From Burkholderiales bacterium (GTDB taxonomy: Bacteria; Pseudomonadota; Gammaproteobacteria; Burkholderiales; SG8-39): 16,745 nucleotides of DNA. Under the pieces are notes generated by a model. It worked only from the letters and a program-made list of their open reading frames with translations. It was not told the origin of the DNA and ran no database searches. Within the stretch, counting starts at the first letter, position 1; the number at the start of each line of letters is the position of its first letter. The DNA lies in assembly GCA_027457185.1 (NCBI GenBank), contig DAIDTN010000112.1, positions 1-16,745 on the forward strand. The letters run 5' to 3'. The position numbers and the translations under genes are program-made. Below are positions 1 to 6,200 of this stretch, piece after piece.

Positions 1-14
1 GGAGCGCGCATCGC

Positions 15-854
15 ATGATCACTATTCGCGGGATCACGTTTGAAGAAAACCTCAAGAACCGCATGGGACTGGAGTTCTATGACTTGAGTCACCCGTGGGG
101 CCTCGGGCAGCCGTGCTGGCCCTATTTCGAGGACGTCAAGGTCGAGCGCCTGCACTCGATGGCGAAGTCCGGCGTCCTGACCCAGCGCATCACGACGGTG
201 ATGCATTCGGGCACGCACATCGACGCCCCCGGACACGTCGTCGAAGGCACGCCCTTCATGGATGAAGTGCCGCTGCCGCACTTCTTCGGCAGCGGCGTCG
301 TCGTCTCGATTCCGAAGGACGAATGGGGCGTCATCACGGCCGATGACCTGGAGAAGGCGACGCCGAAGATCCAGCCCGGCGACATCGTCATCGTCAACAC
401 CGGCTGGCACAAGTATTACGGCGACAACCAGAAGTACTACGGCTACTCGCCCGGCTTCTACAAGGAAGCCGGCGAATGGTTCGCGGCGAAGAAGGTGAAA
501 ATGGTCGGCACCGATACGCAGGCGCTCGATCATCCGCTCGCCACCGCGATCGGGCCGCACGGCCCGGGCTGGCCGAACGGCCTGTTGCCGTTCGTCTGCC
601 AGGATTACAAGAAGCGCACCGGCCGCGACGTGCTGCAGGACTTTCCGGAGTGGGAGCCGTGCCACCGCGCAATCCTGTCCGCCGGCATCTGCGGCTTCGA
701 GAACGTCGGCGGCGAAATCGACCTGGTGACCGGCAAGCGTGTGACCTTCGCCGGCTTCCCGTGGCGCTGGACCAAGGGTGACGGCTGCATCGTGCGCCTC
801 GTCGCGATGCTCGACCCCTCGGGCAAATACCGCATCGAAACCGGGAAGGGCTGA
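15..854 (+). CDS. Cyclase-family metal-dependent hydrolase (kynurenine formamidase-like)
   Basis: Predicted cytoplasmic metal-dependent hydrolase of the cyclase / kynurenine-formamidase-like family (279 aa). The family signature HSGTHIDAPGH is at residues 64-74, with the histidines and aspartate expected to bind a divalent metal. An N-terminal YDLSHPW segment (about 22-28) and a later GTDTQALDHP segment (about 165-174) also fit the family. The start at 15 is supported by GGAG at positions 1-4, ten bases upstream. The next gene begins three bases after the stop, so it heads or continues an operon with the cupin, SDR and 3-hydroxyacyl-CoA dehydrogenase. Family members open amide, lactone or ring bonds of varied substrates. 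With dehydrogenases next door, a role in ring or acyl-CoA breakdown is inferred; tryptophan catabolism is not supported because no other kynurenine gene is present. Confidence 0.85.
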   Translation: MITIRGITFEENLKNRMGLEFYDLSHPWGLGQPCWPYFEDVKVERLHSMAKSGVLTQRITTVMHSGTHIDAPGHVVEGTPFMDEVPLPHFFGSGVVVSIPKDEWGVITADDLEKATPKIQPGDIVIVNTGWHKYYGDNQKYYGYSPGFYKEAGEWFAAKKVKMVGTDTQALDHPLATAIGPHGPGWPNGLLPFVCQDYKKRTGRDVLQDFPEWEPCHRAILSAGICGFENVGGEIDLVTGKRVTFAGFPWRWTKGDGCIVRLVAMLDPSGKYRIETGKG

Positions 855-857
855 TCC

Positions 858-1205
858 ATGCACGTCAAACGCTTCGCCGATGCGGCGTCCTATCAGGCGC
901 CGAACCATTACGACGTGAAGTCCCTGCGCCTGCAGGGATTCGAACCGGGCGGGCCGACCAGTTGCTGGGTCGGCCTATCGCACTATTTGCCGGGCGGGAG
1001 TGCGGGCCCCGACTCTTCGCCGCTGGAGAAGGTATACGTCGTGTTGTCGGGCAAGCTGACGGTGCGGGTCGGCGGCCATGATGTGGCATTGGGGCCGCTC
1101 GACAGCTGCTGCATTCCGGGCGGAGAAACGCGCGAGATAAAAAATCCGAGCAATGAGGTGGCCACGATGATCGTCGTGATGCCCTATCCGGCAGCGCCGC
1201 AATGA
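858..1205 (+). CDS. Small single-domain cupin protein with degenerate metal-ligand motifs
   Basis: 115-residue single-domain cupin, likely cytoplasmic. The two cupin motifs are recognisable by spacing. The first runs from GGSAGPDSSPLEKVYVVLSG (about residues 46-65), where the glutamate and closing glycine are kept but the usual HxH histidines are absent. The second is PGGETREIKNPSNE (about 90-103), where a threonine stands in place of the usual histidine and the asparagine is kept. The beta-strand-rich pattern between them fits a jelly-roll. It starts three bases after the cyclase stop with a GGGAAGGG purine tract upstream, and its stop overlaps the SDR start (ATGA), so translation is probably coupled. 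Loss of the histidines suggests a non-metal or altered-metal cupin, possibly an accessory or ligand-binding protein. The precise role is unknown. Confidence 0.75.
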   Translation: MHVKRFADAASYQAPNHYDVKSLRLQGFEPGGPTSCWVGLSHYLPGGSAGPDSSPLEKVYVVLSGKLTVRVGGHDVALGPLDSCCIPGGETREIKNPSNEVATMIVVMPYPAAPQ

Positions 1206-2005
1206 ACCAAGATCTGCTGAAGAATCCGGCGCTGCTATTCGACATCCGCGGCAAGGTGGCGGTCGTAACCGGCGCCTCGGGCGCATTTGGCGCACTGGCG
1301 GCGCGCGTGCTCGCCGCCGCCGGAACGCGGCTAGTGCTCGCGGCCGGCAAAGCGGCCGAGTTGAAGACGATCGCGGCCGAGTGCCGCGCGCTCGGCGCGG
1401 ACGTCGTGACCGTTGCGCGCCGCCACACCGCCGAAGGCGACTGCGACGCGATCATGCAGGCCGGCATGGACCGGTTTGGCGCGCTCGACATTCTGGTGGT
1501 CGGGTCCGGACTGAATGACGTCTCGCCGATCGTCGACATGGCCCCGGAGCGCTTTGCGAACGTGATGAACGGCAATGTCACCGGTGCATGGCTGCTGTGC
1601 AGAGCCTTCGGCCAGCGTGTCATTGCGCAAGGCCGCGGCGGCAAGGTCGTACTGGTCTCCTCGGCGCGCGGCAAGCTCGGGCATCCGGCGGGATATACCG
1701 CGTACTGCGCATCCAAGGCCGCGACCGACGGGCTGACCAAAGCGCTCGGCTGCGAGTGGGGCAAGCATGCAATCACCGTCAATGCGATCGCGCCGACGGT
1801 GTTTCGTTCACCGCTGACCGCCTGGATGTTCGAGGACAACGAAAAGGCGAACGCGACGCGCAACGGCATGCTCGCCCGCATACCCCTCGGCCGTCTAGGT
1901 GAACCCGAGGACCTCGCAGGCCCCTTGCTGTTCCTCGCGTCCAAAGCGTCGGATTTCTACACCGGGCATATTTTGTACGCTGACGGCGGTTACACGGCGG
2001 GTTGA
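1202..2005 (+). CDS. Short-chain dehydrogenase/reductase (SDR)
   Basis: 267-residue classical SDR, an NAD(P)(H)-dependent oxidoreductase of alcohol/ketone or 3-hydroxyacyl substrates. The Rossmann glycine motif TGASGAFG is at residues 23-30. The catalytic serine is in VSS (153/154), and the YxxxK dyad is Tyr168 and Lys172 in AYCASK. The C-terminal YADGGYTAG end is typical of classical SDRs. The NNAG structural motif after strand 4 is replaced by GSGLND (101-106), an uncommon variant. The start is fixed by a 4-base overlap with the cupin stop. The next gene follows after three bases. Family length is normal (about 250-270). Substrate is not predictable; it probably acts in sequence with the neighbouring hydroxyacyl-CoA dehydrogenase and cyclase. 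Confidence 0.87.
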   Translation: MNQDLLKNPALLFDIRGKVAVVTGASGAFGALAARVLAAAGTRLVLAAGKAAELKTIAAECRALGADVVTVARRHTAEGDCDAIMQAGMDRFGALDILVVGSGLNDVSPIVDMAPERFANVMNGNVTGAWLLCRAFGQRVIAQGRGGKVVLVSSARGKLGHPAGYTAYCASKAATDGLTKALGCEWGKHAITVNAIAPTVFRSPLTAWMFEDNEKANATRNGMLARIPLGRLGEPEDLAGPLLFLASKASDFYTGHILYADGGYTAG

Positions 2006-2008
2006 GGC

Positions 2009-2920
2009 ATGACCAAAGCGGCTCGAATCGCGATCATCGGCGGCGGGCTGATGGGCCATGGCATCGCCCAGGTGTTCGCGCGCGCCGGCCACGATGTCCG
2101 GGTGCAGGATCCCTGCGCAGAGGTCCTGGCCACGCTCCGTGACCGCATTCGCCGCAACCTCGCCGATCTCGGCCAGGACACGGCGGCCGCCGACCTTGTC
2201 AGCGGTCACGCGGGCGTCGCCGATGCGGTCGCCGATGCCGACGTCATCATCGAGGCGGGTCCGGAGAATCTCGCGATCAAACAGCGGATATTCGCCGACA
2301 TCGAAGCGTCGGCGCCGGTGGACGCGATCCTCGCGAGCAACACGTCCGTGATTCCGATCACACGGATCATGGATGGCCTGAAGCATGGCGGCCGCGCACT
2401 CGGCACGCATTGGTGGAACCCACCGTATCTCGTGCCGCTCGTCGAAGTGATCAAGACGCCGTCGACCACTGCCGCGGCGGTGGCGGCGATGACTGCACTT
2501 CTCGAGACAGTCGGCAAAACACCGGTCACCGTCGAGAAGGACGTGCCCGGCTTCGTCGGCAACCGCCTGCAGCACGCGTTGTGGCGCGAAGCGATTTCTC
2601 TCGTCGAGCACGGCGTGTGCGATGCGAAGACGGTCGATACGGTCGTCAAGGCGAGCTTCGGGCGTCGGCTCGCGGTGCTGGGGCCCCTCGAGAATGCGGA
2701 CCTGGTCGGCCTGGACTTGACTCGGGCGATTCATCAGACCGTATTGCCGGATCTGGACCGCACGCCGGGACCGCTACCGATCCTGGGGCGCCTGATCGCC
2801 GAGGGGAAGCTCGGCATGAAATCAGGCGAAGGCTTCCGGCGCTGGACGCCGGCCGAGCAAGCGGCACTGCGCAAGCGCGTGCTCGATTATCTCAAGGCGC
2901 TGGACGAATTAGGCGTCTGA
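2009..2920 (+). CDS. 3-hydroxyacyl-CoA dehydrogenase family protein (NAD-binding and C-terminal domains)
   Basis: 303-residue NAD-dependent dehydrogenase of the 3-hydroxyacyl-CoA / 3-hydroxybutyryl-CoA dehydrogenase family, oxidising a 3-hydroxy group to a 3-keto group. The N-terminal Rossmann domain has GGGLMGHG (11-18) and an acidic residue after strand 2 (Asp34) that favours NAD over NADP. The active-site segment contains SNTS (110-113), His134 followed by Asn137-Pro138, and Glu146, the last spaced 12 residues from the histidine as in the known His-Glu dyad. DVPGFVGNR (178-186) starts the C-terminal helical domain. The HWWNPPY form of the active site is slightly different from the common HFFNP and also resembles lambda-crystallin/carnitine dehydrogenase relatives, so the substrate need not be a CoA ester. 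Three bases separate it from the SDR upstream. Confidence 0.87.
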   Translation: MTKAARIAIIGGGLMGHGIAQVFARAGHDVRVQDPCAEVLATLRDRIRRNLADLGQDTAAADLVSGHAGVADAVADADVIIEAGPENLAIKQRIFADIEASAPVDAILASNTSVIPITRIMDGLKHGGRALGTHWWNPPYLVPLVEVIKTPSTTAAAVAAMTALLETVGKTPVTVEKDVPGFVGNRLQHALWREAISLVEHGVCDAKTVDTVVKASFGRRLAVLGPLENADLVGLDLTRAIHQTVLPDLDRTPGPLPILGRLIAEGKLGMKSGEGFRRWTPAEQAALRKRVLDYLKALDELGV

Positions 2921-2987
2921 CCCGCGGGCGGCGGCGCGGGTTCGGCGCACGATTGCCAGTCCCTGCACGATCCGCGATCATGGCGCC

Positions 2988-3605
2988 ATGGAAACCGACG
3001 CGAGACAGGAGCACTGGGACGGCGTTTACCGGACCAAGCCCGCCACGGGCGTGAGCTGGTACGAGGCGCATCCGACGAATTCCCTCGCGCTCATTCGCGC
3101 GACCGGCGTGCGGCCCGAGGATCCGATCATCGACGTCGGCGGCGGCGCATCGCTGCTCGTCGATGAGTTGCTCGACGCCGGCTTTCGCGACCTTACGGTG
3201 CTCGACGTCTCGGCCGCGGTTCTGGAGTCGCTGCGCAAGCGCCTCGGCGCGCGCGCCGAATCCGTGACCTTGTTGCATCAGGACGCGACTGCGTTTCAGC
3301 CGGCGCGGCGTTATGCGCTCTGGCACGACCGCGCCGTGTTTCATTTTCTGGTGCGGCGCGAGGAGCGCGGGCGCTACGTCGATGCGCTACGCCGGGCCCT
3401 ATTGCCGCATGGTCACGCGATCATTTCCACGTTCGGCCCGGCCGGCCCGGAACGCTGCAGCGGGCTGCCGATCGTGCGTTATGACGCGGGCGCGCTTGCC
3501 GCCGAACTGCCGAGCGACTTCAGGCTCGTCGAGTCGAGCCTGTCCGTCCACCGCACGCCCGCGGGCGCGGAACAGCAATTCCTGCATTGCCGGTTCGAGC
3601 GCTAG
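2988..3605 (+). CDS. Class I SAM-dependent methyltransferase
   Basis: 205-residue soluble methyltransferase with a seven-strand Rossmann-like fold. Motif I is IIDVGGGAS (residues 47-55), the acidic end of strand 2 is VLDVS (71-75, Asp73), and motif III-like HQDAT is at 97-101. The N-terminal HWDGVYRTK and VSWYE segments and the WHDRAVFHFL segment (about 112-121) place it in a small family of methyltransferases distantly like thiopurine methyltransferases; the substrate is unknown. It is separated by 67 bases from the dehydrogenase upstream, so it may not belong to that operon. The ribosome-binding site before the chosen ATG is weak. A poor promoter-like pair (TTGCCA at 2953-2958, GATCAT at 2976-2981) lies just before it. 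It converges on nsrR with an 11-base gap. Confidence 0.85.
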   Translation: METDARQEHWDGVYRTKPATGVSWYEAHPTNSLALIRATGVRPEDPIIDVGGGASLLVDELLDAGFRDLTVLDVSAAVLESLRKRLGARAESVTLLHQDATAFQPARRYALWHDRAVFHFLVRREERGRYVDALRRALLPHGHAIISTFGPAGPERCSGLPIVRYDAGALAAELPSDFRLVESSLSVHRTPAGAEQQFLHCRFER

Positions 3606-3609
3606 GCGC

Positions 3610-3627
3610 CGCCCGCTCAGGCGGGTG
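3610..3627. terminator. Small hairpin between convergent methyltransferase and nsrR
   Basis: CCCGC (3612-3616), loop TCAG, GCGGG (3621-3625), extended by a G-T and a C-G pair on the outside. It lies at the convergent gene ends and overlaps the nsrR stop codon. There is no T-tract on either side, so a role as a bidirectional terminator is only suggested by position. Confidence 0.25.
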
Positions 3628-4051
3628 ACAGCAACTTCGTCAACACCGCGTTGTTGCCCGCAAGGTCGGCCAACGTGTAGTTGTCGAGTACCGCGAAGTA
3701 GGCCTTCAGCGCTTCGGCGAGGATGCCCTTGAGCCGGCACGCGCGCGTGATGCAGCATGCGTTCCCCGCCGGCTCGAAACATTCCGCCATGACGAAATCG
3801 TCTTCCATGCGGCGAATCACGTCGCCGAGCACGATCCGTCCGGGCGCGCGCGCAAGCCTGAGCCCGCCGCCGCGTCCGCGCACCGTGTCGAGATAGCCGT
3901 AGAGGCCCAGATTGTGGGCCACTTTCATCAGATGATTCTTGGAGATGCCATAGGCGTCGGCGACCTCCTGAATGGTCGCGAGTTCGCCGTCCTTCAGCAC
4001 CACATACATCAGGAGCCTGAGCCCGTAATCGGTATAGGTCGTCAGCCGCAC
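3617..4051 (-). CDS. nsrR: Rrf2-family Fe-S regulator, NsrR-type nitric-oxide sensor
   Basis: 144-residue Rrf2-family transcription factor. It opens with RLTTYTDYGLRLLMY, the typical NsrR N-terminus, followed by a winged helix (IQEVADAYGISKNHLMKVAH as recognition region) and the GRGGGLRLA wing. Three cysteines in ECFEPAGNAC and ITRACRLK (C-x7-C-x5-C) match the cluster-binding cysteines of NsrR. The end (LDNYTLADL) also matches NsrR closely. In NsrR the Fe-S cluster reacts with NO and repression is relieved. The GTG start at 4051 is chosen because it gives the family N-terminus and has GGAGG at 4063-4067; an in-frame ATG at 4135 would add an unrelated leader. It is divergent from the membrane-protein unit, whose promoter carries an NsrR-like operator, and a perfect half-site just upstream suggests autoregulation. 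Confidence 0.9.
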   Translation of the reverse strand: MRLTTYTDYGLRLLMYVVLKDGELATIQEVADAYGISKNHLMKVAHNLGLYGYLDTVRGRGGGLRLARAPGRIVLGDVIRRMEDDFVMAECFEPAGNACCITRACRLKGILAEALKAYFAVLDNYTLADLAGNNAVLTKLLSPA

Positions 4052-4071
4052 GGTGTGCCGCACCTCCGCAA

Positions 4072-4080
4072 AAGATGTAT
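4072..4080. promoter_or_regulatory. NsrR-like half-site upstream of nsrR
   Basis: AAGATGTAT is a perfect half of the NsrR inverted repeat. The other half, five bases further on (GTATTGCAA at 4086-4094), matches poorly (about 3 of 9). It lies about 20 bases before the nsrR GTG, where bound NsrR could repress its own transcription. This is a half-site only, so confidence is low. Confidence 0.35.
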
Positions 4081-4173
4081 CAAAGGTATTGCAATTTGCG
4101 TTCCGCGGCAATGACTTCTTCGCCGACCCCTGCAACGGCCCGCAACGCGCCCCACCCCCCGCGTGCAGCGATC

Positions 4174-4201
4174 TTGACTCCTTTAAAGATGCATGTAAAA
4201 T
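4174..4201 (+). promoter_or_regulatory. Sigma-70-type promoter of the membrane protein / DUF2249 / DUF59 unit
   Basis: TTGACT (4174-4179) as -35 and TAAAAT (4196-4201) as -10, with a 16-base spacer, each one base off consensus. Transcription would start near 4208. The NsrR operator covers the spacer and the -10, a classic repression geometry. The promoter falls within the longest open frame of the following gene, which argues that the gene starts downstream of it. Confidence 0.6.
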
Positions 4202-4208
4202 CCATGTT
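4186..4208. promoter_or_regulatory. NsrR operator (near-consensus 11-1-11 inverted repeat)
   Basis: The 23 bases begin with AAGATGCAT and continue to AAATCCATGTT. Compared by eye with the NsrR consensus known from enterobacteria (AAGATGYATTT-N-AAATRCATCTT), 19 of 22 defined positions agree. The site overlaps the -10 of the divergent promoter and sits 135 bases from the nsrR start. Together with the adjacent nsrR gene this is good evidence of NO-responsive control. Confidence 0.72.
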
Positions 4209-4212
4209 TAAG

Positions 4213-5553
4213 ATGATGGGCTCTGCAATTTCCCGCTGGACCATGCCGCACTTCGCGGCGGCCATCGTGTTCTTCATCGCCGCTCAGATCGCGATGATCG
4301 CGGGCATCTCCTATCCGTCGGCGCCGCTTGCCGCGCCGATGACGCTCGCCGCGGTCCATCTCCTGACGATCGGCTGGCTCACGATCCTCATGCTCGGGGC
4401 GCTGCATCAATTCGTACCGGTCATCACCGCGCAACCGAACGCCGCCGGCCGCTCCGCACTCGTATCGCTGGTCGCTATCCTGGTCGGCCTCGGCGCCATG
4501 GAGACCGGCTTCGTGGCCTTGGAGGGGCGTCTTGCGCACGCGGCCGTGCTCGCGCTGCCGGCCGGCGGCCTATTGGTGCTCGCCGGTGCGATCGCCGCCT
4601 GTGCGTCGCTCGGGCGCACGTTGTGGCGCGCGCGGCCGTTGCCGTTCGCCGCCCGCTTCGTGGCGATCGGCCTCGTCTTTCTATTCGCGACGATCGTTCT
4701 CGGAATCCTCATGAGCCTCGTGCTTTCGCGGCCCGATCTCATGCCTTGGCCCCGGGTCATCAGCCACGGCTTGCAGCTGCATTTGATGGCGGGGCTCATC
4801 GGTTGGTTCACGCTGACCGCGATCGGCGTCAGTTACCGGCTGCTGACGATGTTCACGCTCGCCCCCGAGGAGCGTGGGCCGCTCGGCACGGCCGTGCTCT
4901 TGCTCTGCGCCGGCGGCCGCGCGGCGACCTGGCTGTCGAGCGTCGCCGATGCGGCCGGCGCCGCGCTGCCGGCTGCGGTAATCGCCGCTGCGGCGGCCGT
5001 CACGGGCTTGGGACTCGCTCTCTACCTCATCGACATGGTGCGGCTCTATCGCGGCCGGCGCCGCCACAAACTGGAGCTCAACACCGGCATGGCGCTACCC
5101 GCACTCATCGCTTTCGCGCTCTGCATTCCGCTCGCCATTCGGATTGCGGTCCTGGGCCGCGCCGGGACCCTCGGCGGTCCCTTGGCCTACCTCTTGCTGT
5201 TCGGCGGGCTCTCGGGGCTCGGGCTCAGCCAGCTGTACAAGATCGTGCCATTTCTGACCTGGCTCGAGCGCTATGGCCGCGTGCTCGGCAAGCAGCCGGT
5301 GCCGCGCGTCCAGGATCTGGTCGACGAACGGCGCGACCGACCATGGTTCGTGCTGTATTTCGCGGCCGTGGCGCTCGGCACCGTGTTCGGCCTGCTGGGC
5401 CGGCCGCTGTTGTGGCGCGCGGCGATTCTCGCGCACCTGATCGCCTCGCTGATGATCTTCAGGGCGCTGTGGCTCGTGCGCCGCCGCGCGCCGCTCATCG
5501 TCCACCCGCCCGCTTTCGCCGCCCCCTCTTTACAACGGAGCAACAGCGCATGA
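4213..5553 (+). CDS. 12-helix membrane protein, heme-copper oxidase subunit I-like, NsrR-linked
   Basis: Integral membrane protein of 446 aa from the chosen start, with about 12 hydrophobic helices. It resembles the loosely annotated stand-alone relatives of cbb3-oxidase subunit I / NnrS found in denitrifiers, but no NnrS WHAHE motif is seen. Helix 2 has His49 (VHLLTIGW) and His65 (GALHQFVPV); helix 6 is preceded by His185 and contains His190 (LHLMAGLIGW). These are possible heme ligands, but the full set of catalytic histidines of an oxidase or NO reductase is not visible. Helices 2, 6 and 10 share a repeated pattern. The start is uncertain: the frame is open from 4075, with ATGs at 4111, 4189 and 4204, but the promoter and NsrR box favour 4213/4216 or 4243. 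No clear ribosome-binding site is present, so it may be nearly leaderless. The stop overlaps the next start (ATGA). Function unknown; a role in NO response is inferred. Confidence 0.75.
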   Translation: MMGSAISRWTMPHFAAAIVFFIAAQIAMIAGISYPSAPLAAPMTLAAVHLLTIGWLTILMLGALHQFVPVITAQPNAAGRSALVSLVAILVGLGAMETGFVALEGRLAHAAVLALPAGGLLVLAGAIAACASLGRTLWRARPLPFAARFVAIGLVFLFATIVLGILMSLVLSRPDLMPWPRVISHGLQLHLMAGLIGWFTLTAIGVSYRLLTMFTLAPEERGPLGTAVLLLCAGGRAATWLSSVADAAGAALPAAVIAAAAAVTGLGLALYLIDMVRLYRGRRRHKLELNTGMALPALIAFALCIPLAIRIAVLGRAGTLGGPLAYLLLFGGLSGLGLSQLYKIVPFLTWLERYGRVLGKQPVPRVQDLVDERRDRPWFVLYFAAVALGTVFGLLGRPLLWRAAILAHLIASLMIFRALWLVRRRAPLIVHPPAFAAPSLQRSNSA

Positions 5554-5822
5554 ACCAGCCATCATCGGTCACCCTCGACGTCCGCGAACTCCTCAAATCC
5601 GGCGGAGAACCGTTCTCCGAAATCATGCGGACCGTCGAATCGCTCGGCCCCGGGCAAAGCCTGCGGTTGCTCGCGACTCTCAAGCCCGCGCCGCTGTTCG
5701 CGATCCTGGCGAACCGCGGCTTCAGCCACACCGAGCGCGAAATCGGCGGCGGCGATTGGGAGGTGACCTTTACGCACGCGGGGCCGGGCGCCGCGGCGTC
5801 GAACCTGAAGCCGTCGCGATGA
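5550..5822 (+). CDS. DUF2249 domain protein (TusA-like fold)
   Basis: 90-residue soluble protein matching DUF2249 over nearly its whole length: LDVREL at the start (about 9-14), the PGQSLRLLATLKPAPLF segment (about 34-50) and the GGGDWEVTF strand near the end (about 66-74). The family has a TusA-like alpha/beta sandwich and is often found beside denitrification and NO-response genes, sometimes fused to hemerythrin-like domains; its biochemical role is not established. The TusA cysteine is absent (no cysteine in the protein), so sulfur carriage by a persulfide is unlikely. The start overlaps the stop of the membrane-protein gene by four bases and is preceded by ACGGAG, indicating co-transcription and translational coupling. 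Confidence 0.85.
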   Translation: MNQPSSVTLDVRELLKSGGEPFSEIMRTVESLGPGQSLRLLATLKPAPLFAILANRGFSHTEREIGGGDWEVTFTHAGPGAAASNLKPSR

Positions 5823-5838
5823 CGCGGCGCGGCCTCGC

Positions 5839-6147
5839 ATGAGTACCGACATCGCCGCAGCGATCACCGAGGCGCTCAAGACCGTGATCGATCCCGAACT
5901 CGGCTACAACATCGTCGACCTCGGGTTCGTGTACCGGGCCGAGGTGCAAGACGGCCACGCGCAGATCCTCTTGACAACGACGACGCCCGGTTGTCCCGCG
6001 ACCGACTATCTGTGCGCGGCGGTCGAGGCCTGCACCGCATCGGTGGCGGGTATCGCCGCCGTGGACGTCACCATGACCTGGGACCCCCCTTGGTCGCCGG
6101 ATCGCATGAGCGCTGAGGCCAAGGCGTATTTCGGCGTGGGGCTGTAG
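5839..6147 (+). CDS. DUF59 / MIP18-family metal-sulfur cluster assembly protein
   Basis: 102-residue single-domain protein of the MIP18/DUF59 family (related to SufT, PaaD and the N-terminal domain of some Mrp/ApbC proteins), involved in Fe-S cluster assembly or delivery. Features seen are the VIDPELGYNIVDLGFVY start (residues 16-32) and TTPGCPAT (about 49-56) with the conserved cysteine. Later it has a TWDPPW segment (about 76-81), close to the family's usual WxPPW-type ending. It lies 16 bases after DUF2249 and is the last gene of the NsrR-linked unit, converging on the Nramp gene. Because NO destroys Fe-S clusters, a repair or maturation role under NO stress is a reasonable inference. PaaD itself is unlikely as no other paa genes are here. 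Confidence 0.87.
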   Translation: MSTDIAAAITEALKTVIDPELGYNIVDLGFVYRAEVQDGHAQILLTTTTPGCPATDYLCAAVEACTASVAGIAAVDVTMTWDPPWSPDRMSAEAKAYFGVGL

Positions 6148-6175
6148 CCACATTTGGCTGGGAGTATGTCGCCGA

Positions 6176-6194
6176 GGGCCCGCAGGTTCGGCCC
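6176..6194. terminator. Weak hairpin between convergent operons
   Basis: GGGCC (6176-6180) and GGCCC (6190-6194) can form a five-base GC stem with a nine-base loop in the 53-base gap between the convergent DUF59 and Nramp genes. There is no T-tract, so this is a candidate terminator by position and structure only. Confidence 0.25.
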
Positions 6195-6200
6195 CCATTC

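Noticed and set aside
938..947. GATTCGAACC, resembling a tRNA T-arm
   Set aside because: It codes for the cupin's GFEPGG segment, and no acceptor, D-arm or anticodon arm can be paired around it.
865..1944. 359-residue minus-strand frame opposite the cupin and SDR
   Set aside because: Ser/Ala/Pro/Arg-rich antisense shadow of the SDR, whose catalytic motifs are all on the plus strand.
2953..2981. Promoter-like TTGCCA and GATCAT with 17-base spacing before the methyltransferase gene
   Set aside because: The -10 matches only four of six bases, and transcription would start at the ATG itself. Too weak to list as a feature.
4174..4188. Possible CRP/FNR-type box (TTGAC-N4-TTAAA) before the membrane-protein gene
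   Set aside because: The second half-site matches ATCAA at only three of five bases. The sequence is better explained as a -35 element followed by the NsrR operator.
4623..5822. 399-residue frame ending in the DUF2249 protein
   Set aside because: Only the last 90 residues look like a protein family; the rest is the membrane-protein gene in another frame.
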